A DNA stretch of 64,000 nt from Pseudomonas sp. S37 (lineage in GTDB: Bacteria; Pseudomonadota; Gammaproteobacteria; Pseudomonadales; Pseudomonadaceae): positions 1-64,000 of the forward strand of contig NZ_JACVZC010000017.1 in the NCBI RefSeq assembly GCF_016658545.1. The letters are read 5' to 3'. Positions 45,287 to 54,519 of the stretch are shown here, piece by piece. The first letter of the stretch is position 1, and each line of letters starts with the position of its first letter. The notes beneath the pieces were generated by a model, which had not been told where the DNA came from, did not search any database, and was given only the letters and a program-made list of their open reading frames with translations. A program made the translations under genes and the position numbers.

Positions 45287-46717
45287 TCAGCGGATGAACA
45301 GCTTGTAGACCAGGCGCTGCAAGGCTTTGCCATAAGGCGGGTAGATCAGCTGGGCGGCGTTGAAGCGTTGCTTGGCCAGTACCGCCTTGGCCTTGCTGAA
45401 GGTCAGGAAGCCTTCATGGCCGTGGTAGTGGCCCATGCCCGAGGGCCCGATGCCACCGAATGGCAGGTCGTCCTGGGCCACGTGCAGCAAGGTGTCGTTC
45501 AGGCATACGCCGCCGGAATGGCTGAATTGCAGCACATGTTGCTGTTCGCTGCGGTCGTAGCCGAAGTAGTACAGCGCCAACGGCCGTGGGCGCTGGTTGA
45601 TGTAGGCCAGCGCGTCATCGAGGCTGTCGTAAGGCACCAGCGGCAGCAGCGGGCCGAAGATTTCGTTCTGCATCACCTGCATGCTGTCGTTCACCCTGGT
45701 CAGCAGGTGCGGTGGCAGGCGCCGGCCCTGGCGGGCTTCGTCGGGGTACAGGTCGATCACTTGCGCGCCCTTGCTGCGGGCGTCCTCCAGCAACTGCTCC
45801 AGGCGCTTGAGCTGCCGAGGGTTGATGATGGCACTGTAGTCGGGGTTATCGGCGATACGTGGGTACATGCGCTGTACGACATTGCGGTAGGCATCGGCGA
45901 AGCTGTTCAGGCGCTCGCGCGGCACCAGCACGTAGTCGGGAGCGACGCAGGTCTGGCCGGCGTTGAGTGTCTTGCCAAAGGCGATGCGCTCGGCGGCGGC
46001 CTCCAGCGGCACGTTGGCCGAAACGATGGCGGGGGACTTGCCGCCCAGTTCCAGGGTCACCGGCGTCAGGTTTTGCGCAGCCGCCAGCATGACCTGGCGG
46101 CCGATGCTGGTGGCACCGGTGAACAGCAAATGATCGAAAGGCAGGCGGGCGAAGGCCTGGCCAACCTCGACCTCACCCAGCACCACGCTGACAAGGTCTT
46201 CGGGAAAGACCTTTTGCAGCACTGCCTTCAAGGCCAGGCTACAGGCCGGTGTCGCCTCGCTGAGCTTGAGCATGACCCGGTTGCCGGCGGCCAGGGCACA
46301 GGTCAGCGGGCCGATGGCGAGGAACAGCGGGTAGTTCCACGGCACGATGATGCCGACCACACCCAATGGCTGGTACAGCACCCGCGCGCTGGCCGGCTGG
46401 AACGCCATGCCCACGGCCCGCCTGGCCGGGCGCATCCAGCGCTGCAGGTGGCGTTCGGCGTGGCGGATACCTTGCACCGATGGCAGCAGCTCGGCCAGCA
46501 AGGTCTCATCGGCACTGCGCCCGCCGAAGTCGCTATCGATGGCTTCGATCAGCAGTTGCCGGTTTGCCAGCAGCGCCTCGCGCAGGCTTTTCAACCACTG
46601 CCGGCGCTGGGCAGCAGGCGGCATGGGGTTGCCGGCGAAGGCCCGGCGCTGGGCGGCGAACGGGGCTTCAAGGTCGGTGTCGGAATGCACAGGAGGCATG
46701 GTGAAGGGCGAGGTCAC
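45287..46717 (-). CDS. laoC: Aldehyde dehydrogenase, LaoC/CalB-like
   Basis: A 476-residue NAD(P)-dependent aldehyde dehydrogenase annotated in related genomes as coniferyl aldehyde dehydrogenase (CalB). The catalytic Cys257 is in LNAGQTCVAPDYVLV. The general base Glu is in TLELGGKSPAIV, the nucleotide region is FTGATSIGRQVM, and NEIFGPLLPLVPY lies near the end. In the P. aeruginosa lao system the matching enzyme oxidises the fatty aldehyde made by LaoA. Coniferyl aldehyde remains a possible substrate. Confidence 0.88.
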   Translation of the reverse strand: MTSPFTMPPVHSDTDLEAPFAAQRRAFAGNPMPPAAQRRQWLKSLREALLANRQLLIEAIDSDFGGRSADETLLAELLPSVQGIRHAERHLQRWMRPARRAVGMAFQPASARVLYQPLGVVGIIVPWNYPLFLAIGPLTCALAAGNRVMLKLSEATPACSLALKAVLQKVFPEDLVSVVLGEVEVGQAFARLPFDHLLFTGATSIGRQVMLAAAQNLTPVTLELGGKSPAIVSANVPLEAAAERIAFGKTLNAGQTCVAPDYVLVPRERLNSFADAYRNVVQRMYPRIADNPDYSAIINPRQLKRLEQLLEDARSKGAQVIDLYPDEARQGRRLPPHLLTRVNDSMQVMQNEIFGPLLPLVPYDSLDDALAYINQRPRPLALYYFGYDRSEQQHVLQFSHSGGVCLNDTLLHVAQDDLPFGGIGPSGMGHYHGHEGFLTFSKAKAVLAKQRFNAAQLIYPPYGKALQRLVYKLFIR

Positions 46718-46768
46718 GGCGGTCTCCCGGCTGGGCTTTAAGTCACTAGAGCCTATACTCTAATCGGT

Positions 46769-46776
46769 ACCATGGT
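46769..46776. promoter_or_regulatory. Short palindrome in the laoC/laoR divergent gap
   Basis: ACCATGGT lies 52 bases upstream of laoC, where a TetR-family repressor could bind. A second dyad, GGTG-N5-CACC, lies at about 46812-46824. Confidence 0.3.
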
Positions 46777-46868
46777 GCGACTATTTTCATGCAAGACAAC
46801 GGTGCATCAGCGGTGTGAATCACCGTAAGATGAACCTTTATCGAAAGCCCGCAGACTGGGAGCTGAGC

Positions 46869-47534
46869 ATGGCCCCGCGGATGAAGACCCGAGAGCGCAT
46901 CGTGCAGAACAGCCTGGAGCTGTTCAACCAGCAGGGCGAACGCAGCGTCAGTACCAACCACATTGCCGCGCACATGGAAATCTCGCCCGGCAACCTGTAT
47001 TACCACTTCCCCAACAAGCAGGCGATCATCGCCCTGTTGTTCAGCCAGTACGAAGAGCTGGTAGACAGCTTCCTGCGCCCGCCGCAAGGCCGCCCGGCAA
47101 CCGTGGAAGACAAGCGCTTCTACCTCAAGGCGTTGCTGGCAGCGATGTGGAACTACCGCTTCCTGCACCGCGACCTGGAGCACCTGCTGGACAGTGATGC
47201 AGAGCTTGCGGCCCGTTACCGGCGTTTTTCCGAGCGTTGCCTGCGCCAGGGTCAGGCCATCTACCGCGGCTTTGTCGAGGCAGGCATCCTGGCCATGGCA
47301 CCGGCGCAGATCGAATCGCTGACCATCAATGCCTGGATCGTGCTGACCTCGTGGGTACGTTTTCTCAGCACCACGCGTGAGCATTCCGCGCACCTGGGTG
47401 AAGAAGCCTTCAAGCGTGGCGTTTATCAGGTACTGGTGCTGGAACTCGGCTTTGTCACCGATAACGCACGCAAGGCCGTGGACGCGCTGTGCCAGGAATT
47501 CCATGTACCGTTCAACCAGGCCCTGGAGCATTAG
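46869..47534 (+). CDS. laoR: TetR-family regulator, LaoR-like
   Basis: A 221-residue repressor-type protein. The N-terminal DNA-binding domain is complete: KTRERIVQNSLELFNQQGE, VSTNHIAAHMEISPGNLYYHF and PNKQAIIALLF. The C-terminal ligand domain is of the LaoR group (DUF6-like helices WNYRFLHRDLEHLL). The start at 46869 (MAPRMKTRERI) has a GGGAG ribosome-binding site; upstream in-frame starts lack one. It is divergent from laoCBA, which it probably represses until long-chain alcohol or acyl signals appear. Confidence 0.9.
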   Translation: MAPRMKTRERIVQNSLELFNQQGERSVSTNHIAAHMEISPGNLYYHFPNKQAIIALLFSQYEELVDSFLRPPQGRPATVEDKRFYLKALLAAMWNYRFLHRDLEHLLDSDAELAARYRRFSERCLRQGQAIYRGFVEAGILAMAPAQIESLTINAWIVLTSWVRFLSTTREHSAHLGEEAFKRGVYQVLVLELGFVTDNARKAVDALCQEFHVPFNQALEH

Positions 47535-47569
47535 CCCGGGGCCCTAGTGCCATCGATCAGGAGATTGTC

Positions 47570-48424
47570 ATGCCGCTTGCGCAATTGATCACCCCGCAGC
47601 AGTTGGCCGAGCGTCTGGGCTCGCCCAAGTTGGTGATTCTCGACTGCCGCTTTGCCCTCGAAGACGTGGACTATGGCCAGCGCAGCTATGCCCAGGGGCA
47701 TATCGCCGGTGCGCACTTTGCCGACCTGGACCGTGACCTCAGCGGGCCGGTGAGCAAGGGGCGTACCGGGCGCCATCCGTTGCCCGATGCGCAGCGCCTG
47801 GTCGAGCGCCTGCGTGAGTGGGGCCTGGACAATGACAGCGAGGTGGTGCTGTACGACGACGGCCCCGGCGCCTTTGCCGCCCGTGCCTGGTGGCTGCTGG
47901 TATGGTTGGGCAAGCGCAGCGGTGTGGCGATCCTCGACGGTGGCCTGAAGGCCTGGCATGCGGCTCACCTGCCGCTTAGCCTGGACCCGCCGGCCAAGCG
48001 CGAGGGCACCTTCAAAGGTGAGCCGGACGCCAGGCTGCTGATCGATGCCGAGCACCTGGGCAAGCGCCTGGGGAGTGCTGACCTGACCCTGATCGATGCG
48101 CGAGCCTTGCCGCGTTTTCGCGGTGAAGTGGAGCCGATCGACCCGGTGGCCGGGCACATTCCCGGGGCCCAGTGCGCGGCGTTTACCGACAACCTGGGGG
48201 CTGACGGGCGCTTTTTGCCGGCTGAGCAGCTTAAGCAGCACTTTGCCGAAAAGCTGGCCGGGCGGGCGCCGGAGCAACTGGTGTCGTATTGCGGGTCCGG
48301 GGTGACGGCTTGCCATAACCTGTTTGCGCTGGCGCTGGCGGGTTACCCGCTGGGCAAGCTGTATGCCGGGTCGTGGAGTGAGTGGATCAACAACCCGCAG
48401 CATGGCGTGGCCACTGGCGAGTAA
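47570..48424 (+). CDS. sseA: Thiosulfate/3-mercaptopyruvate sulfurtransferase
   Basis: A 284-residue protein with two rhodanese domains. The N-terminal domain is the inactive one; the C-terminal domain has the persulfide Cys241 in the loop CGSGVTACHN, which is the mercaptopyruvate sulfurtransferase type (CGSGVT) rather than the thiosulfate type. DCRFALEDVDYGQRSYAQGHI and DGGLKAWHA are family marks. The start at 47570 follows CAGGAG. It lies 35 bases after laoR but a functional link is doubtful. Confidence 0.93.
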   Translation: MPLAQLITPQQLAERLGSPKLVILDCRFALEDVDYGQRSYAQGHIAGAHFADLDRDLSGPVSKGRTGRHPLPDAQRLVERLREWGLDNDSEVVLYDDGPGAFAARAWWLLVWLGKRSGVAILDGGLKAWHAAHLPLSLDPPAKREGTFKGEPDARLLIDAEHLGKRLGSADLTLIDARALPRFRGEVEPIDPVAGHIPGAQCAAFTDNLGADGRFLPAEQLKQHFAEKLAGRAPEQLVSYCGSGVTACHNLFALALAGYPLGKLYAGSWSEWINNPQHGVATGE

Positions 48425-48449
48425 CAATATCGACCGTTTTAGCAGGGGC

Positions 48450-48539
48450 TCTGTGGGAGCGGGTTCACCCGCGAAGAATCCCGCGCGGAGGATGGCACCG
48501 GCTACGCCGGTGTTCGCGGGTCAACCCGCTCCTACAGGG
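48450..48539. repeat. REPIN, class I, reversed orientation, arms of unlike subtype
   Basis: Arms at about 48450-48475 (GTGGG) and 48511-48537 (CCTAC). The order is turned inside out relative to all other complete class I elements here, and the arms differ at the diagnostic base. Confidence 0.9.
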
Positions 48540-48566
48540 AGCCGCGCAGGATCTGGAGTTCAAGCC

Positions 48567-49559
48567 TTACTGGCCCTCCACCAACCACTGCGGAATCCGC
48601 CGCTCCAGGTAATACCCCGGGTTGCGCAGGCTGCCATCGACAAAGCCTACATGGCCGCCGCGGCTGTGCAGTTCGAAGTGGGTCTGTGATGCCAGTTCAC
48701 GGGCGGTTGGCAAGCTATGGCTGGACACGAACGGGTCATCGCTGGAGTGGATGATCAGCGTCGGCGTGCGGTTCTGGCCGAGGAAGAAATGGCTCGATGA
48801 GCGGCGATAGTAGTCGTGCACGTCGCGAAAGCCGTTCAAGGGGGCGGTAACCCTGCCGTCGAAGTCCCAGAATGTGCGCAGCCTGGTCAGCGGCCCCAGG
48901 CGCTCCAGCGTCGCCAGCCGTTCATGCTGGCCGTTGGCGTGGAAATGGCGCTGCTTGAGCTGCACATACGCCAGCATCTCGCGCATGAAATGCGCCTGGT
49001 ACACCTTCGAGAAGCCCTGACCGATGCGGTCGGCACAATGGTCCAGGCGAAACGGTACCGACACCGCGACTGCCGCCTCCAGCTGGCTGGCAACACCGCT
49101 TTCGCCCAGATACTTGAGCAGCACATTGCCCCCAAGCGAGTAACCCACTGCATACAACGGTGCCAGTGGGCGCTGGGCACGCAGGTGGCTGATGATTTCA
49201 GCCAGGTCTTCGCTGGCGCCGGAATGGTAGCTGCGTGGCAACAGGTTGGGCTCGCCCGAGCAGCCGCGCCAGTTCGCCGCCACACTGGCCCAGCCCCGCG
49301 CGTGCAGCGTTTGCTGCAAGCCTTTGACGTAGGGTGAGTGGGAGGAACCGGTCAGCCCATGCAGCACCAGCACCAAGGGCGCTTGCGGCTGGTGCGGGCC
49401 GTGCCAGTCCAGGTCGATGAAGTCACCATCGGCCAGCCACAGCCGCTCGCGGTTACGCTGCAGTTCTGGCAGCTTGCGCCACAGTGGCCCCCACAGGGTT
49501 TGCAGGTGGGGGTTGGACAGGCCGATGGCCGGGCGGAAGGGTGCGCTGGTGCTAGGCAT
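48567..49559 (-). CDS. Alpha/beta hydrolase of the YheT (UPF0017) family
   Basis: A 330-residue hydrolase. The nucleophile elbow GYSLGGNVLLKYLGE, the oxyanion region LVLHGLTGSSHSPYVKGL, NWRGCSGEPNLLPRSYHSG and the late acid/base residues (IHSSDDPFV, SRGGHVGFVDG) mark the YheT-like family. The substrate is not known; esters or lipids are likely. It may be the last gene of the minus-strand run that includes the M16 peptidases and rsmD (61-base gap). Confidence 0.9.
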   Translation of the reverse strand: MPSTSAPFRPAIGLSNPHLQTLWGPLWRKLPELQRNRERLWLADGDFIDLDWHGPHQPQAPLVLVLHGLTGSSHSPYVKGLQQTLHARGWASVAANWRGCSGEPNLLPRSYHSGASEDLAEIISHLRAQRPLAPLYAVGYSLGGNVLLKYLGESGVASQLEAAVAVSVPFRLDHCADRIGQGFSKVYQAHFMREMLAYVQLKQRHFHANGQHERLATLERLGPLTRLRTFWDFDGRVTAPLNGFRDVHDYYRRSSSHFFLGQNRTPTLIIHSSDDPFVSSHSLPTARELASQTHFELHSRGGHVGFVDGSLRNPGYYLERRIPQWLVEGQ

Positions 49560-49620
49560 GCTGGGGCGACTCGTGATGTGCCTGCCTAGAGTGCCATGAA
49601 ACAGCGCCCCTGTACCTGCG

Positions 49621-51021
49621 CTATTGGTCGGCCAGTGACGGGATAGGCAACGGCAACTGTTCGATGTCGGGACCTAGGGTGATGACCACCTTTGGTGCAT
49701 TTTTCAGCCAGACTTGCGCGGTTTCTTGCAGATTCGCGGGTGTAAGCGTGCTGAGCTTATCGAAATAGGTGGCGAGATGGTTTGCCGGTAACCGCCGATG
49801 GCTGTCGTCAGCAAGTGCTCTGGCCAACCTCGTCTTGTCAGACAGCCTTCTGTGCATTTCTGCTGCGTGCTGGTTCAAGGCCGTGTCGCACTCGGCTTGG
49901 CTGGGGCCGCGCTCCGCAAGGCACGTGATCAGGTTTGTTATCAGCTCTGCTGCCGCATCACGGTATTTCGGGTCAATGTCCCACAGGATGTGCAACAAGC
50001 TCCCAGCGTCATTCGGTACCAGAAACGTTTGAATGCCGTAGGTCAGCCCGCGTCGGACGCGCAACTCTTGTGTCAGGCGTGACTCATACCCACTGCCCAG
50101 AATTGCATTGAGCAGCGACATCGCGGGAAACACCGTGTCGCTTGCCGTCACCTTCGATGAAATAGACAGCATTGCATGGGTTGTGTGACCTGGGTGTTCC
50201 AGATGTTGTACAACGTCAGCGTGCGGGGATGCAGGCGGCAACTTTTGTGCGGCCCACTGTTGGGGCAGGGCGCGAACGAGGTTACCGATAAGCTGTTCGG
50301 CTTCTTCACGCCCCAGATCTCCCACCAGCCCTATGTCCAGGTTGTTTGCCGAATAGGCTCGCTGATGGAAAGACTTTAATTGTTCGCTGCTTATGTCACT
50401 GATAGTGCCTGAGAGGGTTCTTGTCGCGTACGGATGGCCTTCGAAGACATGTGCCCTGGTTGTTTCAAGCAACTGCGTAGTCGGGTGTTGCGCTTGAGCA
50501 CTAGCCAGTAAACTCAGCCGCTTTCTGATTTTTTCTACATCCGTTGCCCTGAACGCCGGGCGTGCAAGCATCTGCGTGAGCAGTTCCATCACATTGTTGC
50601 GCAGAGCTGGCAGGCTGAGGCAGCGCAGTGTTACGACGGCACTGTCATTGCGGATGGCTGTACTGAGCACTGCGCCCCGGCCCTCCATTTGCTCCGCGAA
50701 CTGGTCCGCCTCAAGCTGCTCCGTACCTTGATCCAGGCTATACAGCGCAAGGGCCGCGAGCCCTGGGGCAGGGCCATCCAGAACATTGCCGGCACGAAAA
50801 CGCAATACCAGATCGAACATCGGGCGATCGTGGGATGCAATAAAACTGACTCTCGTGCCCTCTTGAGTCTGCCATTGCTGCGTTTCGGCTTGCAGGGGCG
50901 GTACTTTATCAAGCTCGACAGCATGGGTTGATTGCAGTTTTTTCATCGCTTCAACAGCGGAGTCGATGGCTGGGCCATCGCATAGCAATGGACGCGTTGT
51001 ATAGCTTTGTTCAAGGCTCAT
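49621..51021 (-). CDS. M16-family peptidase-like protein, leaderless, catalytically incomplete subunit
   Basis: A 466-residue protein of the M16 (insulinase/pitrilysin) fold without a signal peptide and without the HxxEH zinc motif; the corresponding region reads LAALALYSLDQGTEQLEAD. It keeps the C-terminal M16 features (LTQELRVRRGLTYGIQTFL). In M16B peptidases such a subunit pairs with an active one, which here is the gene just upstream (ATGA overlap). Its base composition is visibly lower in GC than its neighbours. No precursor peptide gene is seen close by. The target is unknown. Confidence 0.85.
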   Translation of the reverse strand: MSLEQSYTTRPLLCDGPAIDSAVEAMKKLQSTHAVELDKVPPLQAETQQWQTQEGTRVSFIASHDRPMFDLVLRFRAGNVLDGPAPGLAALALYSLDQGTEQLEADQFAEQMEGRGAVLSTAIRNDSAVVTLRCLSLPALRNNVMELLTQMLARPAFRATDVEKIRKRLSLLASAQAQHPTTQLLETTRAHVFEGHPYATRTLSGTISDISSEQLKSFHQRAYSANNLDIGLVGDLGREEAEQLIGNLVRALPQQWAAQKLPPASPHADVVQHLEHPGHTTHAMLSISSKVTASDTVFPAMSLLNAILGSGYESRLTQELRVRRGLTYGIQTFLVPNDAGSLLHILWDIDPKYRDAAAELITNLITCLAERGPSQAECDTALNQHAAEMHRRLSDKTRLARALADDSHRRLPANHLATYFDKLSTLTPANLQETAQVWLKNAPKVVITLGPDIEQLPLPIPSLADQ

Positions 51022-52355
51022 GCTGCTGCTCCGGGTTGAAGGTAGGTGATGGTCAACCGCTCACGCCCCAGGTAGGCAGCTACCGCTTTCTGCACCCCGG
51101 CGCTGTCCAGATTGCGCACTATCCGGGCTTGATCATCGATTACAGAGGGGGATATGCCAGCCGCGGCCGCTGCGCCAACCCGTGCTGCCTGCCGATCAAG
51201 ATCGTCAAGACCGAACAGTTGCCGCGAGAGCATCCGTAGCTTTGTCTGATCCAGTTCTTCGCGTGACAGAGGCGTGAGTCGCAGTTTGTCGATCACCTGG
51301 TAAACCGCTTCCGCGGCTTGATCGTGTGTAGCATTACTGATGTTCACGTCGGCGCTGATTGTCAGCAGTGTGTCGCCACGCACAAGAGGTTCGTAACGCA
51401 CCCTCAAGTCGGAGATGAGCAGTTTTTGGCGAACCAGCTCTCGATACAGCAGAGCGCTGGCTCCTTTGCCGAGCACCTCGCAAATCAGCTCCAGCGTTGG
51501 TGCTGTAGTTGCATCAGGGGCGGTGGCGTAACCCGGTACGTTAAAAGACATGTACAAGCCGTGTCGCAAGCCTGGCAGGGCCACCGTGTGCTTGCGCTGC
51601 TCAAGCAGTGTGCCGTGACGAGGTACGGGCTGTTTCGCTATCGGAGCCTTGGGTAAACCAGCGAAGTACCGGGCTACATGCAACTGCAGCGTTGGCAGAT
51701 CGACGTCGCCTACCACTACCAACGTGGCGTTATTGGGCTGATACCAGGTGTTGTACCAGGCTCTTAGCGTCTCAAGCGTGATATTGCCCAGGTCTGCGGG
51801 AAAGGCATACCCGTCCCGGGCATAAGGGCTGTCGCCATGGGCAAGCGTTTCATGTTGGCTGTAGGCTTGCTCTTTCGCATTGCCAACGAAGTTGACCCGG
51901 CGCTCGTTTTCTACCGCTTTGACACCCTGCGCCACTTCGGCTTGACCAAAGGTTGCGGTACTCATTGCGTCGGCCATGATTTCAAGGCCGATAGGCAAAC
52001 GCGACCCGGGTAGCAGCATTTCAAATGCCGTACCGTCGGCTTGGGTGGTGGCATTGGTGTAACCACCCAGGCGGGTGATTACGCGGTTGTATTGGCCGGC
52101 CGCCAGCTTGCTGCTGCCTTCGAAAACCAGATGCTCAAGCACGTGTGAGAGATTGGTGTGGCCCGCAGGTTCGTAGCTGTTGCCTACGTGGCACCAGAGC
52201 TGAACTGCCACCAAGGGGGTGCTGTGGTCTTCTCTCAGGTAGACCGACAAACCATTGTCCAAGGTGAACTGCTGCAGTTGTGAAGGGGCGGCGGATGCTA
52301 TGGAGGCCAGCCCGGCACTGATCTCTTCGATGCCCAGGGGTGATGCTGATGCCAT
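51018..52355 (-). CDS. M16-family zinc peptidase, leaderless active subunit
   Basis: A 445-residue peptidase. The zinc motif HVLEH is at residues 71-75 and the third ligand region is near AVENERRVNF. It has no signal peptide, unlike the active subunit of the pair at 53-56 kb. It is translated just before the inactive partner (ATGA overlap), so they probably form a heterodimer. Its GC content is lower than the flanking genes. Leaderless M16B pairs are known in peptide maturation (for example PqqF/PqqG), but no modified-peptide cluster is visible here. The start at 52355 has a plausible upstream site; rsmD lies 72 bases upstream. Confidence 0.87.
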   Translation of the reverse strand: MASASPLGIEEISAGLASIASAAPSQLQQFTLDNGLSVYLREDHSTPLVAVQLWCHVGNSYEPAGHTNLSHVLEHLVFEGSSKLAAGQYNRVITRLGGYTNATTQADGTAFEMLLPGSRLPIGLEIMADAMSTATFGQAEVAQGVKAVENERRVNFVGNAKEQAYSQHETLAHGDSPYARDGYAFPADLGNITLETLRAWYNTWYQPNNATLVVVGDVDLPTLQLHVARYFAGLPKAPIAKQPVPRHGTLLEQRKHTVALPGLRHGLYMSFNVPGYATAPDATTAPTLELICEVLGKGASALLYRELVRQKLLISDLRVRYEPLVRGDTLLTISADVNISNATHDQAAEAVYQVIDKLRLTPLSREELDQTKLRMLSRQLFGLDDLDRQAARVGAAAAAGISPSVIDDQARIVRNLDSAGVQKAVAAYLGRERLTITYLQPGAAA

Positions 52356-52426
52356 TGCTGAAGTGCTCCGGTTGTAGTGGACCGGAACAGCTTCAGTGAA
52401 AGGGTCAAGCGGGCGGTGTTACACAG

Positions 52427-53029
52427 TTAGCCCCGTTGCCAAAGCGCGTAATGCACCTGGCCGGTTTTTTTCTCTCTATGCAGGCGCCAGTTGCCCGGCA
52501 ATTGCAAGGTGGATGGGGCGGCCTCGCTTTCGGTGTAGACCCAGGCCTGCTCAGCTAGCCACTGGTTCTGCTCCAGCAGGTTGCAGGTGTTGGCCAGCAG
52601 GTCCTGGTGGAAAGGTGGGTCGAGGAATACCACGTCGAACTGCTGCTTGGCCGGGCCTTGCAGGTAGCGCAGGGCGTCGGTTTGCAGGATCTGCCCGCGC
52701 GGGCAGCGCAGGATCTCGAGGTTGTTCTTCAGGTTGGCGATGGCCGCCGAGTTGCTGTCCAGCGCCACGGCGTCTTTGGCCCCGCGGGACAGGGCTTCAA
52801 GCACCAGGGCACCGCTGCCGGTGAAGGCATCCAGCACGCGGGCGCCTTCAATGTAGGGCGCCAGCCAGTTGAACACGGTTTCACGTACGCGGTCGGGCGT
52901 TGGCCGCAGGCCTTCGCCTTCCGGTACCGCCAAGCGGCGGCTGCGCCACTCGCCGGCGATGATGCGCAGGTGGCCCTGGCCCTTGCTTTGGCCCGCTTGC
53001 GGGCGGGCGGGAGGGGTGGATCTTGGCAT
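52427..53029 (-). CDS. rsmD: 16S rRNA (guanine-966-N2) methyltransferase
   Basis: A 200-residue SAM-dependent enzyme acting on 16S rRNA in the 30S subunit. SAM motif I is VLDAFTGSGALVLEALSRGA, and the catalytic motif DVVFLDPPFH is intact. The N-terminus has GQSKGQGHLRIIAGEWRSRRL. The start codon overlaps the stop of the upstream M16 gene by one base (TAATG), so translation is coupled. Confidence 0.96.
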   Translation of the reverse strand: MPRSTPPARPQAGQSKGQGHLRIIAGEWRSRRLAVPEGEGLRPTPDRVRETVFNWLAPYIEGARVLDAFTGSGALVLEALSRGAKDAVALDSNSAAIANLKNNLEILRCPRGQILQTDALRYLQGPAKQQFDVVFLDPPFHQDLLANTCNLLEQNQWLAEQAWVYTESEAAPSTLQLPGNWRLHREKKTGQVHYALWQRG

Positions 53030-54519
53030 TAGTGCTCCGGTACCCCGAGCGGTTGCTCGGAGGGCTTGTCAGTGGGTGCTGGCAGCGGTTTCTGTGGCAC
53101 TTTCGGGCCAACGGTGACGATCACCAGTTTATCGGCTGACAGGTGTTTGTTCATGGCTGCCTTTACCTGCTCAACGGTGAGGGCCTGGGACTGCTGCATG
53201 AAGTCCTCCAGCCAGGTCAGTGGCAGGTTGTAGAAGCCGATGGCGCCCAGTTGGCCGACGATGCTGGCGTTGCTGGCATTGGACAGCGGGAAGCTGCCGG
53301 CCAGTTCGCGTTTGGCGTCGTCCAGCTCTTGCTGGGTGGGGCCAGTCTTGAGGTAGTCGGCAAGAATGCCCTGCACCAGCTTGAGCGTGCCTTCGCTGAG
53401 TTCGGCACGGGTTTGCAGGTTGATCATGAACGGGCCACGGACCTGCATCGGGCTGAACACCGAATACACGCCGTAGGTCAGGCCGCGCTTTTCACGCACT
53501 TCGCTCATGAGCCGGGTGCCGAAGGCGCCACCGCCGAGGATCTGGTTACCCAGCGACAGGGCTGGCCAGTCCGGGTCCTGGCGGTCGATGCCCAGTTCGG
53601 CCAGCATCAGGTGGGTCTGCTTGGACGGGAAATCGATGTGGGTCAGGCCGGCCTTGGCATCGGCGGGTTGGGCCGGTGCGGCCAGTGCCGGGCCTTTGGG
53701 CAGGCCGGCAGACACCTGTGCGGCAATGGCTTCGGCTTCGGCGCGGCTCAGGTCGCCGACCAGGGCGATCACTGCGTTGCCACCGGTGTAGGCCTTGGCA
53801 TGGAAAGCGCGCAGTTGCGCCAGGTTGATGCCGTTGATGCTTTCGGCCGTACCGTCGCTCGGATGGCCGTAGGGGTGCGCGCCATAAAGGTTGGCGAACA
53901 GCGCCTTGCCAGCGATCTTGCCGGGGTTCTGTTTTTCGTACTCGAAGCCTGCCAGCATCTGGTTCTTGATGCGCTTGAGGGCGTCTTCAGGGAAGCTCGG
54001 CTTGCCAGCTACCTCTGTGAACAGCTTCAGCGCCGGCTCGCGCTTGTCTTTGGCGCTGAGGCTGCGCAGCGAGGCCACGGCCATGTCGCGGTAGGAACCG
54101 TTGCCAAAGTCTGCGCCCAGGCCTTCGAAGCCTTCGGCAATGGCGGTCACGTCCTTGCCGGCCACGCCTTCGTTGAGCATGGCGTTGGTCAGCGCCGCCA
54201 GGCCGGGCGTACCGCCGTCCTGGCTGCTGCCGGCGGCGAAGGTGACGCGCAGGTCGAACATCGGCAGTTCGCGGGCCTCGACGAACAGCACGCGGGCACC
54301 TTCGGCGGTGTTCCAGTGCTGGATGTTCAGCTGGCGCCGGCTGGGCGCCTTGCCATCCAGTTCGGCCAGCGACTGCAGGGTGTTGGCCGGGCGGGCTGCA
54401 CTGCTGTTGGCCTTGGCGGCGTCGTCGGCCATGGCCGGGGCAGCCAGCACGGCTGCCAGCGCCAAGGCGCGGATGCCGGTGGCCAGCAGGGTTGGGCGCG
54501 GTGCGCGACGATCACTCAT
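53029..54519 (-). CDS. M16-family peptidase-like protein, exported, catalytically incomplete subunit
   Basis: A 496-residue exported protein with a signal peptide (about residues 11-34, ending APAMA). The M16 fold is clear (MFDLRVTFAAGSSQDGGTPGLAA, LMSEVREKRGLTYGVYS) but the HxxEH motif is absent, as in non-catalytic M16B subunits. It overlaps the upstream active subunit gene by 8 bases. The pair would act in the periplasm. The start at 54519 (MSDRRAPRP) is preferred over an ATG at 54549 inside the upstream gene. Confidence 0.9.
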   Translation of the reverse strand: MSDRRAPRPTLLATGIRALALAAVLAAPAMADDAAKANSSAARPANTLQSLAELDGKAPSRRQLNIQHWNTAEGARVLFVEARELPMFDLRVTFAAGSSQDGGTPGLAALTNAMLNEGVAGKDVTAIAEGFEGLGADFGNGSYRDMAVASLRSLSAKDKREPALKLFTEVAGKPSFPEDALKRIKNQMLAGFEYEKQNPGKIAGKALFANLYGAHPYGHPSDGTAESINGINLAQLRAFHAKAYTGGNAVIALVGDLSRAEAEAIAAQVSAGLPKGPALAAPAQPADAKAGLTHIDFPSKQTHLMLAELGIDRQDPDWPALSLGNQILGGGAFGTRLMSEVREKRGLTYGVYSVFSPMQVRGPFMINLQTRAELSEGTLKLVQGILADYLKTGPTQQELDDAKRELAGSFPLSNASNASIVGQLGAIGFYNLPLTWLEDFMQQSQALTVEQVKAAMNKHLSADKLVIVTVGPKVPQKPLPAPTDKPSEQPLGVPEH

